Source of the DNA: VRUE01 sp963728045
Lineage (GTDB): Bacteria > Actinomycetota > Thermoleophilia > Solirubrobacterales > 70-9
DNA length: 64,000 nucleotides
NCBI GenBank assembly: GCA_963728045.1
Contig: CAVSIE010000002.1
Location: 372,001 to 436,000, forward strand
Reading direction: 5' to 3'
In this document: piece after piece, positions 53,900-62,127 of the stretch
Layout: the number at the start of each line of letters is the position of its first letter
How positions within the stretch are numbered: position 1 is the first letter of the stretch
Program-made: the position numbers and the translations under genes
Notes under the pieces: model-generated
Seen by the model: the letters and a program-made list of their open reading frames with translations, nothing else
Told to the model about the DNA's origin: nothing
The model's database searches: none

Positions 53900-54739
53900 A
53901 TGACCGCACCTGCCGACCGCCGCGAGATCGACCTTCCAGCCGGGCGAATCCGCTACCGAGAGGCCGGTGAGGGCAAGCCGGTGGTCTTCGTCCACGGCTA
54001 CCTGGTCGACGGCCGCCTCTGGGACGGGGTCGTCGACCGCCTCTCCGGTCGCTGCCGCTGCCTCGCCCCGGACTGGCCAATCGGGGCGCAGCAAATCGCG
54101 ATGAAGCCCGACGCCGACCTAACTCCCTATGGGATCGCCGCGACAATCGCGAGCTTCCTCGAGGCCCTCGACTTGGAGGACGTGACGATCGTCGGCAACG
54201 ACTCCGGTGGGGCGATGTCGCAGGTGCTCGCCACCCGCCACCCGGAGCGCATCGGCCGTCTCGTCCTCACCAACTGCGACACCCACAGCAACTTCCCGCC
54301 GGGGCCGTTCAAGCTAATGCCACCGCTGGTCAAGCTTCCGGGGGGAATGGCGGCGCTCGCCGCGCCCTTCAGGATCGGCGCGGTGGCGCGAGCTGCCTTC
54401 CGGCCCTTCACGAAGGACCCGCTCCCGCCTGAGCTGATCGCTTCCTGGATGGAGCCGGGCCTGCATGACGACGGCGTCAAGCGCGACTTGAAAAAGGTGA
54501 CGATCGGGATGAACAAGCGCTACACCCTCGAGGCCGCAGAGAAGCTGCGCAACTCGGATCTTCCGGTCCTGCTGACTTGGGCGCCCGGAGACCGCGTCTT
54601 CCCACTCAAGCATGCGGAAAAGCTCGCCGCCGAGACTCCCAACGCCCGGATCGTCCAGATCCCGGATTCGAGGACCTTCGTCCCGATCGACCAACCTGAG
54701 CGCCTGGCGGATGAGATTGCGGGATTCGTCAATGACTAG
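53900..54739 (+). CDS. Alpha/beta-fold hydrolase lacking the usual catalytic His
   Basis: 279 residues. VVFVHGYLVDGRLWDGVVDRLSGRCRCLAPDWP, nucleophile elbow VGNDSGGAMSQ (Asp as likely nucleophile), and acid LTWAPGDRVFP. At the expected His position the sequence reads IPDSRTFVPIDQPERL, so the H of the usual G-H-F-x-P is replaced. Haloalkane dehalogenase/epoxide hydrolase relatives in actinobacteria share this elbow. Its activity is uncertain. Divergent from the TetR regulator and followed by a strong terminator. Confidence 0.8.
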   Translation: MTAPADRREIDLPAGRIRYREAGEGKPVVFVHGYLVDGRLWDGVVDRLSGRCRCLAPDWPIGAQQIAMKPDADLTPYGIAATIASFLEALDLEDVTIVGNDSGGAMSQVLATRHPERIGRLVLTNCDTHSNFPPGPFKLMPPLVKLPGGMAALAAPFRIGAVARAAFRPFTKDPLPPELIASWMEPGLHDDGVKRDLKKVTIGMNKRYTLEAAEKLRNSDLPVLLTWAPGDRVFPLKHAEKLAAETPNARIVQIPDSRTFVPIDQPERLADEIAGFVND

Positions 54740-54762
54740 TGATTCGTCCAGTAGCGAGGCAC

Positions 54763-54788
54763 AGAGCGCGCAATTTGCGCGCTCTTTT
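54763..54788 (+). terminator. Rho-independent terminator after the hydrolase gene
   Basis: AGAGCGCGC and GCGCGCTCT (54763-54771 and 54777-54785) form a perfect 9-bp GC-rich stem with a 5-nt loop, followed by TTTT. It stands 24 bp after the stop codon of the hydrolase. This is the only classical intrinsic terminator I see in the window. Confidence 0.8.
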
Positions 54789-54865
54789 CGCAAGCTGCAT
54801 GTTTTTCGTCCGACGGAGGGGCGAGGCTTCCGTGACGCCCCCCACACAGGACAGGACGGAGAGCC

Positions 54866-55072
54866 ATGCCCGAGGAGATCTTCGACCAGGACCGGCCCCG
54901 CAGCACGATGGCGCAACGCCTCGACGAAGCCTTCGCCGGCTGCGACGAGTGGACCCTAGCCCCACCCTCACCGCGCCGCAGCGACAGCCTCGACGTAGCT
55001 CCCTGGCTGTCGAGTCGGGCCAGCCGGGCAGGCCACTTCAGTGCCGAAGAGCCAGAGTCCCGCGCCGCCTGA
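54866..55072 (+). CDS. Hypothetical small protein
   Basis: 68 codons, starting MPEEIFDQDRPRSTMAQRLD, with GGAGAG 7 bp before the ATG. The sequence is Ser/Arg/Asp-rich with no membrane segment and no family recognised. Third positions are reasonably GC-rich. It lies just after the terminator, in a 360-bp stretch (54740-55102) that otherwise holds nothing I can name. Could be chance. Confidence 0.3.
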   Translation: MPEEIFDQDRPRSTMAQRLDEAFAGCDEWTLAPPSPRRSDSLDVAPWLSSRASRAGHFSAEEPESRAA

Positions 55073-55102
55073 AGCTCAGACGAATCGCCTGCTGGCGGCT
55101 GT

Positions 55103-55288
55103 TTAGTCGCTTACTCCGTAGTGCATGACGATCCGGGATGCCAGGTGGGAGCCCGCCCCTACGATCAGCATGCAAATCAGGGCAATCAACGTCGGGCTCA
55201 CTTGCAGGGAGAGAAGCGCCCCGCAGGCGACAGAGGCGAGAAGCATCGTCACCACGAAGGTGAGTGTGAGCGCCCTGGTTCTATTCAT
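55103..55288 (-). CDS. Hypothetical small membrane protein
   Basis: 61 residues with two likely membrane helices: TLTFVVTMLLASVACGALLSL and LIALICMLIVGAGSHLASRIV. ATG start without a good ribosome-binding site. GC content is lower than in the neighbours, and the flanking DNA (55289-55456) is AT-richer still. A protein of this composition is plausible but unproved. Confidence 0.4.
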   Translation of the reverse strand: MNRTRALTLTFVVTMLLASVACGALLSLQVSPTLIALICMLIVGAGSHLASRIVMHYGVSD

Positions 55289-55456
55289 AGCCCAAGGCTA
55301 CTCGATTACCTCAGACAAAACGATTACAAAGGTAACTAGCCCAAAGCCGCCGGCAAACTGGCTCGCGATAGATCCGACAACGACCATCGCCCGACCGTAA
55401 CTCGGCCCGACGCACGCGTGACGCGCACTCTGTGCCAATAGCGCAATGTCAGCGAA
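55289..55456. other. Relatively AT-rich gap before the ETF-QO region
   Basis: No gene with acceptable codon usage, no tRNA and no obvious promoter is visible. The drop in GC relative to the rest of the window suggests recently acquired or non-coding DNA. Confidence 0.4.
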
Positions 55457-55549
55457 AGGCGGGGCGGGACACCCTCAGACGGGCGGATACTCAAAATGCC
55501 GGGCTCATTAGCCCGGCATTTGTCCGGCGGAGGGTGTCCCGCCCCGCCT
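55457..55549. repeat. Long palindromic element with nested perfect hairpin
   Basis: The 19-bp outer arms (55457-55475 and 55531-55549) are perfectly complementary. At the centre AAATGCCGGGCT and AGCCCGGCATTT (55494-55505 and 55510-55521) make a perfect 12-bp stem with a 4-nt loop, with a further CGGA/TCCG outside it. The element ends 5 bp before the ETF-QO stop codon (55555). The core is unrelated to the CTTGTACTTTTTCGG family. Confidence 0.8.
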
Positions 55550-55554
55550 ACCCG

Positions 55555-57252
55555 CTACGTCTCTTGGTACAGCGGCCCGTCGCCACCCTCGGGCAGGGTG
55601 AGGCGGCCGCCCTTGGCGGTGATCGCGCCGCACTGGACGCAGTTGGAGGCGGTGACGTGGACGTCGACCTCGGCGGCGCCGTTCTCGAGCTGCTCCTCGG
55701 GGATCTCGTAGACCTGGGCCGGGCACATAGAGACCCAGGTCTGGGCGATCTCACGCGGGACCTTGGTCTGGATCCGGACGTGATTGGGGGCGTCGTCGCG
55801 GGTGGCGTTGCCGGAGAGGAAGACCGAGTCGAGCTTGGCGAAGGTCAGCTCGTTGTCGGGCTTGGGGTACATGTCGCCGGCCTTGCCGAGCTCGACCGGG
55901 ATCTCAGAGTCGTGCTCCTGGGACCAGTGCCCTCCCGGGAAGTTGCCTTTGGTCACCGTCATCGCCGAGGCGATCGCGCCGCCGATGAAGAATCCCTTGG
56001 AGAAGGGTTGGCGCATGTTTCGCGATTCGTAGATGTCTTTCTCGATCAGCGAGTTGTGGACCTTCTCGTCGTAGGCCTCGAAGTTGACCGAGTCCTGCTT
56101 GAGCGCGTCGACGATCGCCTCCGCCGCGTACATGCCGGCGTGCATCGCGTAGTGGACGCCCTTCAGGGTCGGGATGTTGACCATGCTGGCCGCGTCGCCG
56201 GCGACCACCATGCCGGGCACCGCGAGGCGCTTGGGCATCGCGAAGTAGCCACCCGAGGGGATCGTCTTCGCTCCCCAGGCAACCCGTTTGCCGCCCTCGA
56301 GCAGATCCTTGATGAAGGGGTGGGTCTTGATCAGCTGCAGCGCGTCGTGGCAGCTGAAGGTGGCGTCGGTGTAGTCGAGGCCGACGACGAGCCCGATGCA
56401 GATCTTGTCCTCGCCCATCGGGTAGATGAAGGTGCCGCCGAACTCGTTGTATTTCGGCGACTTGCGCAGCGGCCAGCCCATCGTGTGGATCACCCGGTCG
56501 AGCGGCTTGGCGACCTCCCAGACCTCCTTCACCCCGAGCTCCCAGCGCATCGGGTCGGCGCCGTGCATGTCGAAGTAGTCGTAGGCGGCGTAGGTGAGGT
56601 GCCCGACCGTTCCCTCGGCGAGGACCGTCGCCTTGGCGACCACGTCGGCGCCGGGCTCGAAGTTGCCGAGCTCCTCGCCGTCCTTGCCGCGACCGCGATC
56701 GCCCGAGCGAACGCCCTTGACGACGCGGTCCTCTACGAGAAGCTTGGTCGCCGCGGTCTCCGAGAGCAGGTAGACGCCCGCTTCCTCGGCTTTCTCGGCC
56801 AGGAAACGGCTCAGCTTGGAGACCGAGGTGACGTAGTTGCCGTGGTTGCGGAACCCCGGGGGCGGCGGCTTCATCGGGATCGCCCGCTTCGGCGTCAGGA
56901 CGTAGACCGCGTCCTTGGTCACCTCCTGGTAGACCGGCCACTCCGACTTGTCGAGGTCGGGGAAGAGCTCTTCCATCGCCGAGGGCTTCATGTTGGCCCC
57001 GGAGAGCAAGTGCGCGCCGGCAACCTTGCCCTTCTCGATCACCGCGACCGGCACTTCGCCGAGCTTCTCGGTCAGCTCCGACTCTTTCTCGAGCAGCTGC
57101 ATCAGCTTGTTCGCGCAGGCCAACCCGGCCGGCCCACCGCCGACGATCGCAACGCCTACCTCGATGCGATCCTCCTCGGGATCGGTCGGCGGGCCGATCG
57201 CCTCGGCTGCATCGAAGGGCGGCGGGAACTCGCTGGGCGCTACTGCCGGCAT
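55555..57252 (-). CDS. Electron transfer flavoprotein-ubiquinone oxidoreductase
   Basis: Passes electrons from ETF to the membrane quinone pool. 565 residues. FAD-binding VAIVGGGPAGLACANKLMQL, VAGAHLLSGANMKPSAM, FGGTFIYPMGEDKICIGLVVGLDYTD, VVAGDAASMVNIPTLKGVHYAMHAG, and the C-terminal ferredoxin-like part. In the latter, MCPAQVYEI gives one Cys and NCVQCGAITAKGG gives two, but the third Cys of the usual C-x2-C-x2-C is Ile, leaving three ligands for the [4Fe-4S] cluster. It lies 6 bp after etfA, last gene of the etfB-etfA-ETF-QO operon. Confidence 0.9.
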   Translation of the reverse strand: MPAVAPSEFPPPFDAAEAIGPPTDPEEDRIEVGVAIVGGGPAGLACANKLMQLLEKESELTEKLGEVPVAVIEKGKVAGAHLLSGANMKPSAMEELFPDLDKSEWPVYQEVTKDAVYVLTPKRAIPMKPPPPGFRNHGNYVTSVSKLSRFLAEKAEEAGVYLLSETAATKLLVEDRVVKGVRSGDRGRGKDGEELGNFEPGADVVAKATVLAEGTVGHLTYAAYDYFDMHGADPMRWELGVKEVWEVAKPLDRVIHTMGWPLRKSPKYNEFGGTFIYPMGEDKICIGLVVGLDYTDATFSCHDALQLIKTHPFIKDLLEGGKRVAWGAKTIPSGGYFAMPKRLAVPGMVVAGDAASMVNIPTLKGVHYAMHAGMYAAEAIVDALKQDSVNFEAYDEKVHNSLIEKDIYESRNMRQPFSKGFFIGGAIASAMTVTKGNFPGGHWSQEHDSEIPVELGKAGDMYPKPDNELTFAKLDSVFLSGNATRDDAPNHVRIQTKVPREIAQTWVSMCPAQVYEIPEEQLENGAAEVDVHVTASNCVQCGAITAKGGRLTLPEGGDGPLYQET

Positions 57253-57258
57253 CGGGGT

Positions 57259-58230
57259 CTATCCCTTCTTCGCCTTGATCGCCTCGGTCAGCTTGGGGAC
57301 GATCTTGTGCAGGTCGCCGACCACGCCGAGGTCCGAGAACTCGAAGATCGGCGCGTTCTGGTCCTTGTTGATCGCGAGGATGTTCTCCGAGCTCTGCATC
57401 CCGACCTTGTGCTGGATCGCGCCGGAGATGCCAGCGGCCAGGTAGAGCTTCGGCGCGACCGTCTTGCCGGTCTGGCCGATCTGGGCCGCGTAGGGGTACC
57501 AGCCGGCATCGACCACGGCGCGGGTGGCGGCAACCGCCCCGCCCATCGCCTCGGCCAGTTCCTCGCACTGCTTGAAGCCCTCAGCAGCGCCGAGGCCACG
57601 ACCGCCGCCGACGAGGATCTCGGCGTCCTCGATGTTGACGTCGGCGCCGCGCTGCTCGCCGCGCTGGACCAGCTTCGCCTTGGACGACCAGGGCGAGAGC
57701 TCGACCGCGACGTCGACCACCTCGGCCGTGCCGCCGCTCTCGTTGGGGTCGAAGGCGTTGAGGCGGCCGATGATGATCCCCGGCTCTGAGACGTAGCCGA
57801 CGTCGGCGACCTCGGAGTCCTGGAGGATCGGGCGCTCGACGATGAGCTTCCCGTCCTGGACCTTGACCTCGGTCACCTCCATCGTCACGCCGGCGTTGAG
57901 GCGCGCGGTCAGGCCGGCGCCGATCTCGAAGCCGAGCAGGCCGCCGCCGAAGAGGGCGTAGGAGATGCCCTCGTCCTGGATCACCTTGGCCATCGCGTCG
58001 ACGATCGGCTGGGCCAGGCCCTCGGGCACGTCCTTGGCGCGGTAGACCTTCGCCGCGCCCCAGTTGCCGAGCGAGGCGCAGGCGTCGTCGGCGACGTCGC
58101 CGACGACCAGCGCGGCGGCCTCGCCGCCGATCTGGCCGGCCAGCTTGGCCGCCTCGGAGATCGCCCCGAGCGAGTTCTTGTTGAAGTTGCCCTCGTCGTC
58201 GTGGAGGGCGTAAACCAGGATGCCTGCCAT
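57259..58230 (-). CDS. etfA: Electron transfer flavoprotein alpha subunit
   Basis: 323 residues. N-terminal domain ILVYALHDDEGNFNKNSLGAISEAAKLA, and the FAD-binding C-terminal domain with VGGGRGLGAAEGFKQCEELAEAMGGAVAATRAVVDAGWYPYAAQIGQTGKTVAPKLYLAAGISGAIQHKVGMQ, the full FAD signature. The end, LAINKDQNAPIFEFSDLGVVGDLHKIVPKL, is equally typical. Starts at ATG 58228-58230, immediately next to the etfB stop. Confidence 0.97.
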   Translation of the reverse strand: MAGILVYALHDDEGNFNKNSLGAISEAAKLAGQIGGEAAALVVGDVADDACASLGNWGAAKVYRAKDVPEGLAQPIVDAMAKVIQDEGISYALFGGGLLGFEIGAGLTARLNAGVTMEVTEVKVQDGKLIVERPILQDSEVADVGYVSEPGIIIGRLNAFDPNESGGTAEVVDVAVELSPWSSKAKLVQRGEQRGADVNIEDAEILVGGGRGLGAAEGFKQCEELAEAMGGAVAATRAVVDAGWYPYAAQIGQTGKTVAPKLYLAAGISGAIQHKVGMQSSENILAINKDQNAPIFEFSDLGVVGDLHKIVPKLTEAIKAKKG

Positions 58231-59022
58231 CTAGATCAGCTTCCTCTCGTCGAGCCAGGCGACGATCTTCTCGACCGTCTCGTTTGTGTCCTCGTCCTCG
58301 ATGATCTCCCCGGCCTCCTTGGCGGGTGGCGGGTTGAGCGCGAGGACCGCGGTCTTGGAGCCGGACTGGCCGACCATGCCACCGTCGATGCCGACGTCAC
58401 CGGTCGCCTTTGCGTCGAGGGGCTTCTTCTTCGCCCCCATGATCGCTTTCAGGCTCGGGTAGCGCGGCTCGTTGATCGCGTCGCCGACGCTGATCACGGC
58501 CGGCAGCTCGACCTCGACCGTGTCGTAGCCGTACTCGGCCTGGCGCTCGCAGCGCAGCTTGCCGTCGGCGACGTCGATCTTGATCACCTGGGTCAGCGAG
58601 GGCATCTTCAGGTGGTCGGCGACGACGGCGCCGATCGTGTAGCACTCGCCGTCATCCGACTGCTGCCCCAGCAGCACGAGGTCGGGGCTCTCGGACTCGA
58701 GCACCTTGGCCAGCGAGTAGCCGGTGGCGCAGACGTCGGAGCCGGCAAGCGCGTCGTCGGAGAGGTGCACCGAGCGGTCGGCGCCGAGGGCGACGGCCTT
58801 GTGCAGGGCGCGGACGGCGGAGTCGGGGCCCATCGTCACCGCAACGACCTCCTCGACCGGAATCGCACCGCCCTCCTTGATCTGCATTGCGGCCTCGATT
58901 GCGTGGGTGTCGAAGGGGTTCAGGTTCTTCTCGCCGCTGCGATCCATCCGCATCGTGCCGGGGTCGATGCGCTTCTGGACGGCGGCGTCCGGAACCTCCT
59001 TGACCAGGACGCAGATCTTCAA
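58231..59022 (-). CDS. etfB: Electron transfer flavoprotein beta subunit
   Basis: 263 residues, TTG start (59020-59022) with AAGGAGG upstream. MKICVLVKEVPDAAVQKRIDP, NPFDTHAIEAAMQIKEGG, VEEVVAVTMGP (AMP-binding), DLVLLGQQSDDGECYTIGAVVADHL and GYDTVEVELPAVISVGDAINEPRYPSLKAIMGAKKKPLD (ETF beta signature). First gene of the operon: a -35/-10 promoter and a TTGACTGACCAGTCAA dyad stand just upstream. Confidence 0.97.
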   Translation of the reverse strand: MKICVLVKEVPDAAVQKRIDPGTMRMDRSGEKNLNPFDTHAIEAAMQIKEGGAIPVEEVVAVTMGPDSAVRALHKAVALGADRSVHLSDDALAGSDVCATGYSLAKVLESESPDLVLLGQQSDDGECYTIGAVVADHLKMPSLTQVIKIDVADGKLRCERQAEYGYDTVEVELPAVISVGDAINEPRYPSLKAIMGAKKKPLDAKATGDVGIDGGMVGQSGSKTAVLALNPPPAKEAGEIIEDEDTNETVEKIVAWLDERKLI

Positions 59023-59043
59023 GTTGAAGCCTCCTTGGGCTCG

Positions 59044-59059
59044 TTGACTGACCAGTCAA
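59044..59059. promoter_or_regulatory. TetR-type operator upstream of etfB
   Basis: TTGACTGACCAGTCAA is a perfect dyad with 7-bp arms and a 2-bp centre. Such TGACTG...CAGTCA dyads are the usual sites of FadR/PaaR-like TetR repressors of fatty-acid or phenylacetate catabolism. It lies between the -10 box and the etfB start, where binding would block transcription. Confidence 0.65.
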
Positions 59060-59061
59060 TC

Positions 59062-59090
59062 AGTCTATCTATTGCACGCGATGATGTGAA
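59062..59090 (-). promoter_or_regulatory. etfB promoter
   Basis: On the minus strand TTCACA (59090-59085, 5 of 6 to TTGACA) is followed after 17 bp by TAGACT (59067-59062, 4 of 6 to TATAAT). The operator begins 2 bp beyond the -10. The etfB TTG lies 39 bp further. Confidence 0.55.
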
Positions 59091-59124
59091 CGTCAGCGTG
59101 ATGCTTATCACGGCCGAAGACCGA

Positions 59125-59240
59125 GGGCCGTGTCCCGGTAGGGGCGGAACGTCTTGTACTTTTTCGGCCTATCCCGAATCTCGGACAGCCGCTGCCGCTC
59201 TCCGAAAAAGTTAAGTGGAGCCCCTACCGGGACACGGCCC
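59125..59240. repeat. Long palindromic element, copy 4
   Basis: The 20-bp arms (59125-59144 and 59221-59240) are perfectly complementary, extended inward by one pair. Core CTTGTACTTTTTCGG (59153-59167) and CCGAAAAAGTTAAGT (59202-59216), with CTCGGACAGC inside. With copy 1 it shares AACGT before the left core. The right arm ends exactly on the first base of the stop codon of the B12-binding subunit gene. Confidence 0.85.
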
Positions 59241-59665
59241 TAAGCTTCGCGCTCGTGGCGCTCCTCGGCCCCGGCGCGAATGAACTCGACGATGTCGTCG
59301 GTGCCGGCGCCGGGAGTGAAGACTGCGGCGACCCCGAGCTTCTTCAGCTCCGGGATGTCCTCGGCCGGGATCGTCCCCCCCACCGTGACCAGGACGTCGT
59401 CGACGCCCTGCTCGGCGAGCAACTCGACCACCCGCGGCACCAGGGTCATGTGGGCGCCGGAGAGAATTGAGAGGCCGACCGCGTCGGCGTCCTCCTGGAT
59501 CACCGTCTCGGCGATCTGCTCCGGCGTCTGGTGCAGGCCGGTGTAGATCACCTCCATGCCGGCGTCGCGCAGCGCCCTGGCGATGATCTTGGCGCCGCGG
59601 TCGTGCCCATCCAGGCCCGGCTTGGCGACGACGACGCGGATCTTGCGGGCGGTTGCGGCCTCCAT
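59240..59665 (-). CDS. Cobalamin-binding subunit of acyl-CoA mutase
   Basis: 141 residues: the free-standing B12-binding domain of methylmalonyl-CoA-mutase-type enzymes. KIRVVVAKPGLDGHDRGAKIIARALRDAGMEVIYTGLHQTPEQI contains the D-x-H-x-x-G with the cobalt-ligating His. VGLSILSGAHMTLVPRVVEL and VLVTVGGTIPAEDIPELKKLGVAAVFTPG follow. It lies 15 bp after the large subunit, so the enzyme is split as in some archaea and actinobacteria. Its stop adjoins palindrome copy 4. Confidence 0.93.
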   Translation of the reverse strand: MEAATARKIRVVVAKPGLDGHDRGAKIIARALRDAGMEVIYTGLHQTPEQIAETVIQEDADAVGLSILSGAHMTLVPRVVELLAEQGVDDVLVTVGGTIPAEDIPELKKLGVAAVFTPGAGTDDIVEFIRAGAEERHEREA

Positions 59666-59679
59666 CGCAGCGGGGAACC

Positions 59680-61302
59680 CTAGAACACCGGCGACTCGGT
59701 GTAGGTGCCGAAGACCTCCTGCATCGCCGCGATCATCTCGCCCTCGGTGGCGCGGACGCGCGCCGCGGCGATGATCGGGGGCATCAGGTTCTCCTCGGTC
59801 GCGGCGGCGCGCTTCAGCTCCGCCAGCGCGGCTTCGACGGCGCTCCCGTCGCGACGTGACTTGGTCGTCTCGAGCCGGCCGACCTGCTTGCCTTCCAGCG
59901 CCGGATCGATGCGCAGGATCGGTGGTTCCTCCTCGTTATCGAGCGCGAAGTCGTTGACGCCGACCACAATCCGCCGCCGCTCGTCCAGCTCTCGCTGGTA
60001 GGTGAAGGAGGCATCGGCGATCTCCCGCTGGGGAAAGTTCTGGCGGATTGCCTCGACCATGCCGCCGATCTCGTCGATGCGGGCGAAGTACTCGTAGGCG
60101 GCGCGCTCCATCTCGTCGGTCAGTTGCTCGACGAACCAGGAGCCGCCAAGTGGGTCGGCCGTGTTGGCGACGCCGGACTCCAGGGCGATGATCTGCTGGG
60201 TTCGTAGTGCCACCCGCACCGCCTCCTCGGTCGGCAGCGCCAGCGCCTCATCGAAGGAGTTCGTGTGCAGGGACTGGGTGCCGCCGAGCACCGCCGCCAG
60301 CGCCTCCAGCGAGGTCCGCACCACGTTGTTGAGCGGCTGCTGGGCGGTCAGCGATACGCCGGCGGTCTGGGCGTGGAAGCGCAGCCGCATCGACTCCTCG
60401 CGCTTGGCGCCGTAGGTCTCCTTCATCTCACGTGCCCAGATCCGTCGCGCCGCCCGGTACTTGGCGATCTCCTCGAAGAAGTCGACGTGGGCGTTGAAGA
60501 AGAAGGAGAGACGGGGGGCGAAGTCGTCGACGTCGAGACCGCGCTCGAGCGCCCGCTCGACGTAGGTGAACCCGTCCTTGAGCGTGAAGGCGAGCTCCTG
60601 TTGGGCGGTCGAGCCGGCCTCGCGGATGTGGTAGCCGGAGATCGAGACCGGGTGCCAGCGCGGCATGTTCTGCGAGCACCACTCGATCATGTCGGTGACC
60701 AGGCGCAGCGCCGGCTCGATCGGGAAGCACCACTCCTTCTGCGCGATGTACTCCTTGAGGATGTCGGTCTGGATTGTGCCGGCGAGTTTCTCGGGCGAGA
60801 CGCCCTGCTCCTCGCCGACGAGGACGTAGAAGGCGAGCAAGATCGCCGCCGGCGCGTTGATCGTCATCGAGGTGCTGACCCCGCCCAGCGGGATCCCTTC
60901 GAAGAGCTGCTCCATGTCGTCGAGGCTGTCGACGGCGACGCCCTCGCGGCCGACCTCGCCGAGGCTGCGGACGTGGTCGGAGTCGTAGCCCATCAGCGTC
61001 GGCATGTCGAAGGCGACCGAGAGCCCGGTCTGGCCGTGGTCGAGCAGATAGTGGAAGCGCTCGTTGGTCTCCTCGACCGTGCCGAAGCCGGCAAACTGGC
61101 GCATCGTCCAGAGCCGGCCCCGGTACATCGACTCGTAGGGGCCGCGGGTGAACGGGTACTCGCCGGGCCGCCCGATCGTCTCCTCGGGATCTGTGGGGGC
61201 GAGCTCCGGGCCGTAGAGAGGCTCGATCGGGTGCCCCGACATAGTCGAGAACTCCGCCTCGCGCTCTTCCAGATCCGGCTTTGCCTTCGGTTCCGCCGCC
61301 AT
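59680..61302 (-). CDS. Acyl-CoA mutase large subunit (methylmalonyl-CoA mutase family)
   Basis: 540 residues, TIM-barrel half of a split B12-dependent mutase. YPFTRGPYESMYRGRLWTMRQFAGFGTVEETNERFHYLL, GQTGLSVAFDMPTLMGYDSDH, VSTSMTINAPAAILLAFYV, ISISGYHIREAGSTAQQELAFTL, and RFHAQTAGVSLTAQQPLNNVVRTSLEALAAVLGGTQSLHTNSFDEALALPTEEA are all conserved. Methylmalonyl-CoA mutase is the default, but isobutyryl-CoA or other acyl-CoA mutases share this frame, and no GTPase chaperone (MeaB) or epimerase is adjacent. ATG start 61300-61302. Confidence 0.88.
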   Translation of the reverse strand: MAAEPKAKPDLEEREAEFSTMSGHPIEPLYGPELAPTDPEETIGRPGEYPFTRGPYESMYRGRLWTMRQFAGFGTVEETNERFHYLLDHGQTGLSVAFDMPTLMGYDSDHVRSLGEVGREGVAVDSLDDMEQLFEGIPLGGVSTSMTINAPAAILLAFYVLVGEEQGVSPEKLAGTIQTDILKEYIAQKEWCFPIEPALRLVTDMIEWCSQNMPRWHPVSISGYHIREAGSTAQQELAFTLKDGFTYVERALERGLDVDDFAPRLSFFFNAHVDFFEEIAKYRAARRIWAREMKETYGAKREESMRLRFHAQTAGVSLTAQQPLNNVVRTSLEALAAVLGGTQSLHTNSFDEALALPTEEAVRVALRTQQIIALESGVANTADPLGGSWFVEQLTDEMERAAYEYFARIDEIGGMVEAIRQNFPQREIADASFTYQRELDERRRIVVGVNDFALDNEEEPPILRIDPALEGKQVGRLETTKSRRDGSAVEAALAELKRAAATEENLMPPIIAAARVRATEGEMIAAMQEVFGTYTESPVF

Positions 61303-61328
61303 GGACCACAGTCTAGGCGCGAGGTGGA

Positions 61329-62114
61329 CTAGCGCCTTGCGGCGAAGCGGCGGGGAGGCGGCTTGCGGCGGGCGGCAACGCGAGAGGCGCCGAAGCCGCC
61401 GACCGTCGCCAGCAGCGTGATCGCGAGCGCGACGAGGCGGCGGCCGAGCCGCTCGAAGCGCATCGTCTGCCAGCCTTCCTGCCTTGCGAGCTCGGCCAGC
61501 GGCGGGTCCGGGTTGACGACCACCGGGTTGCCGACCGCGCGCAGCATCGGCAGGTCGGAGAGCGAGTCGGAGTAAGCGTAGGAGGAGTCGAGGTCGATCC
61601 CGTGCCGCGCGGCGAAGGCCTCCATCGCCTCGACCTTGCCCGGTCCGTAGACGAAGGGTCCGTCGAAGCGACCGGTGAAGTCGCCCTCCCCGTCGACCTC
61701 GTAGCGAGTGCCGATGCCGCCGTCCATGCCGAGTACGGCGGCGAGCGTCTCGACCACCCCGTTGCCGGCAGCGCTGACGATGAAGGTGGCGCGGCCGGCG
61801 TCCTGGTGGGCATAGACCTCTTCGAGCATCTGCGGGAAGACGCGTGGCAGGATCGCCGCCATCACCTCGGGCCCCATCCGGTCGACGGTCCGCTCCGGCA
61901 GCCCAGCGATCAGCTCGCGGGCGACCCGCAGCACCTCGGTGGTGCGCTCGTCGGTGGTGCCGCGGAGGCGGTAACGCAGGTGCTCGAACCCCCAGCTGGC
62001 GAGCTGGCGCCGGCTGACTATTCCCTGGCGGGCGGCGATGCGGGCGAACTGCATCCCCGACGACCCCGCCATAAGGGTCTTGTCGAGATCGAAGAATGCA
62101 GCCGCCCGCTGCAA
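61329..62114 (-). CDS. HAD-superfamily (subfamily IB) phosphatase with C-terminal membrane segment
   Basis: 261 residues from TTG 62112-62114. RAAAFFDLDKTLMAGSSG (DxDxT nucleophile), FIVSAAGNG (motif II), GPGKVEAMEAF (Lys), and AYSDSLSDLPMLRAVGNPVVVNPD (acidic motif). SerB-like IB family with helical cap. The C-terminal RLVALAITLLATVGGFGASRVAARR is a probable membrane anchor. It lies 13 bp after thiolase in the same direction. Substrate unknown. Confidence 0.85.
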   Translation of the reverse strand: MQRAAAFFDLDKTLMAGSSGMQFARIAARQGIVSRRQLASWGFEHLRYRLRGTTDERTTEVLRVARELIAGLPERTVDRMGPEVMAAILPRVFPQMLEEVYAHQDAGRATFIVSAAGNGVVETLAAVLGMDGGIGTRYEVDGEGDFTGRFDGPFVYGPGKVEAMEAFAARHGIDLDSSYAYSDSLSDLPMLRAVGNPVVVNPDPPLAELARQEGWQTMRFERLGRRLVALAITLLATVGGFGASRVAARRKPPPRRFAARR

Positions 62115-62127
62115 GCCGGCCTCTCGG

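Noticed and set aside
55432..57789. Plus-strand open frame of about 785 codons opposite ETF-QO and etfA
   Set aside because: Shadow of the ETF operon; no start context and no domain.
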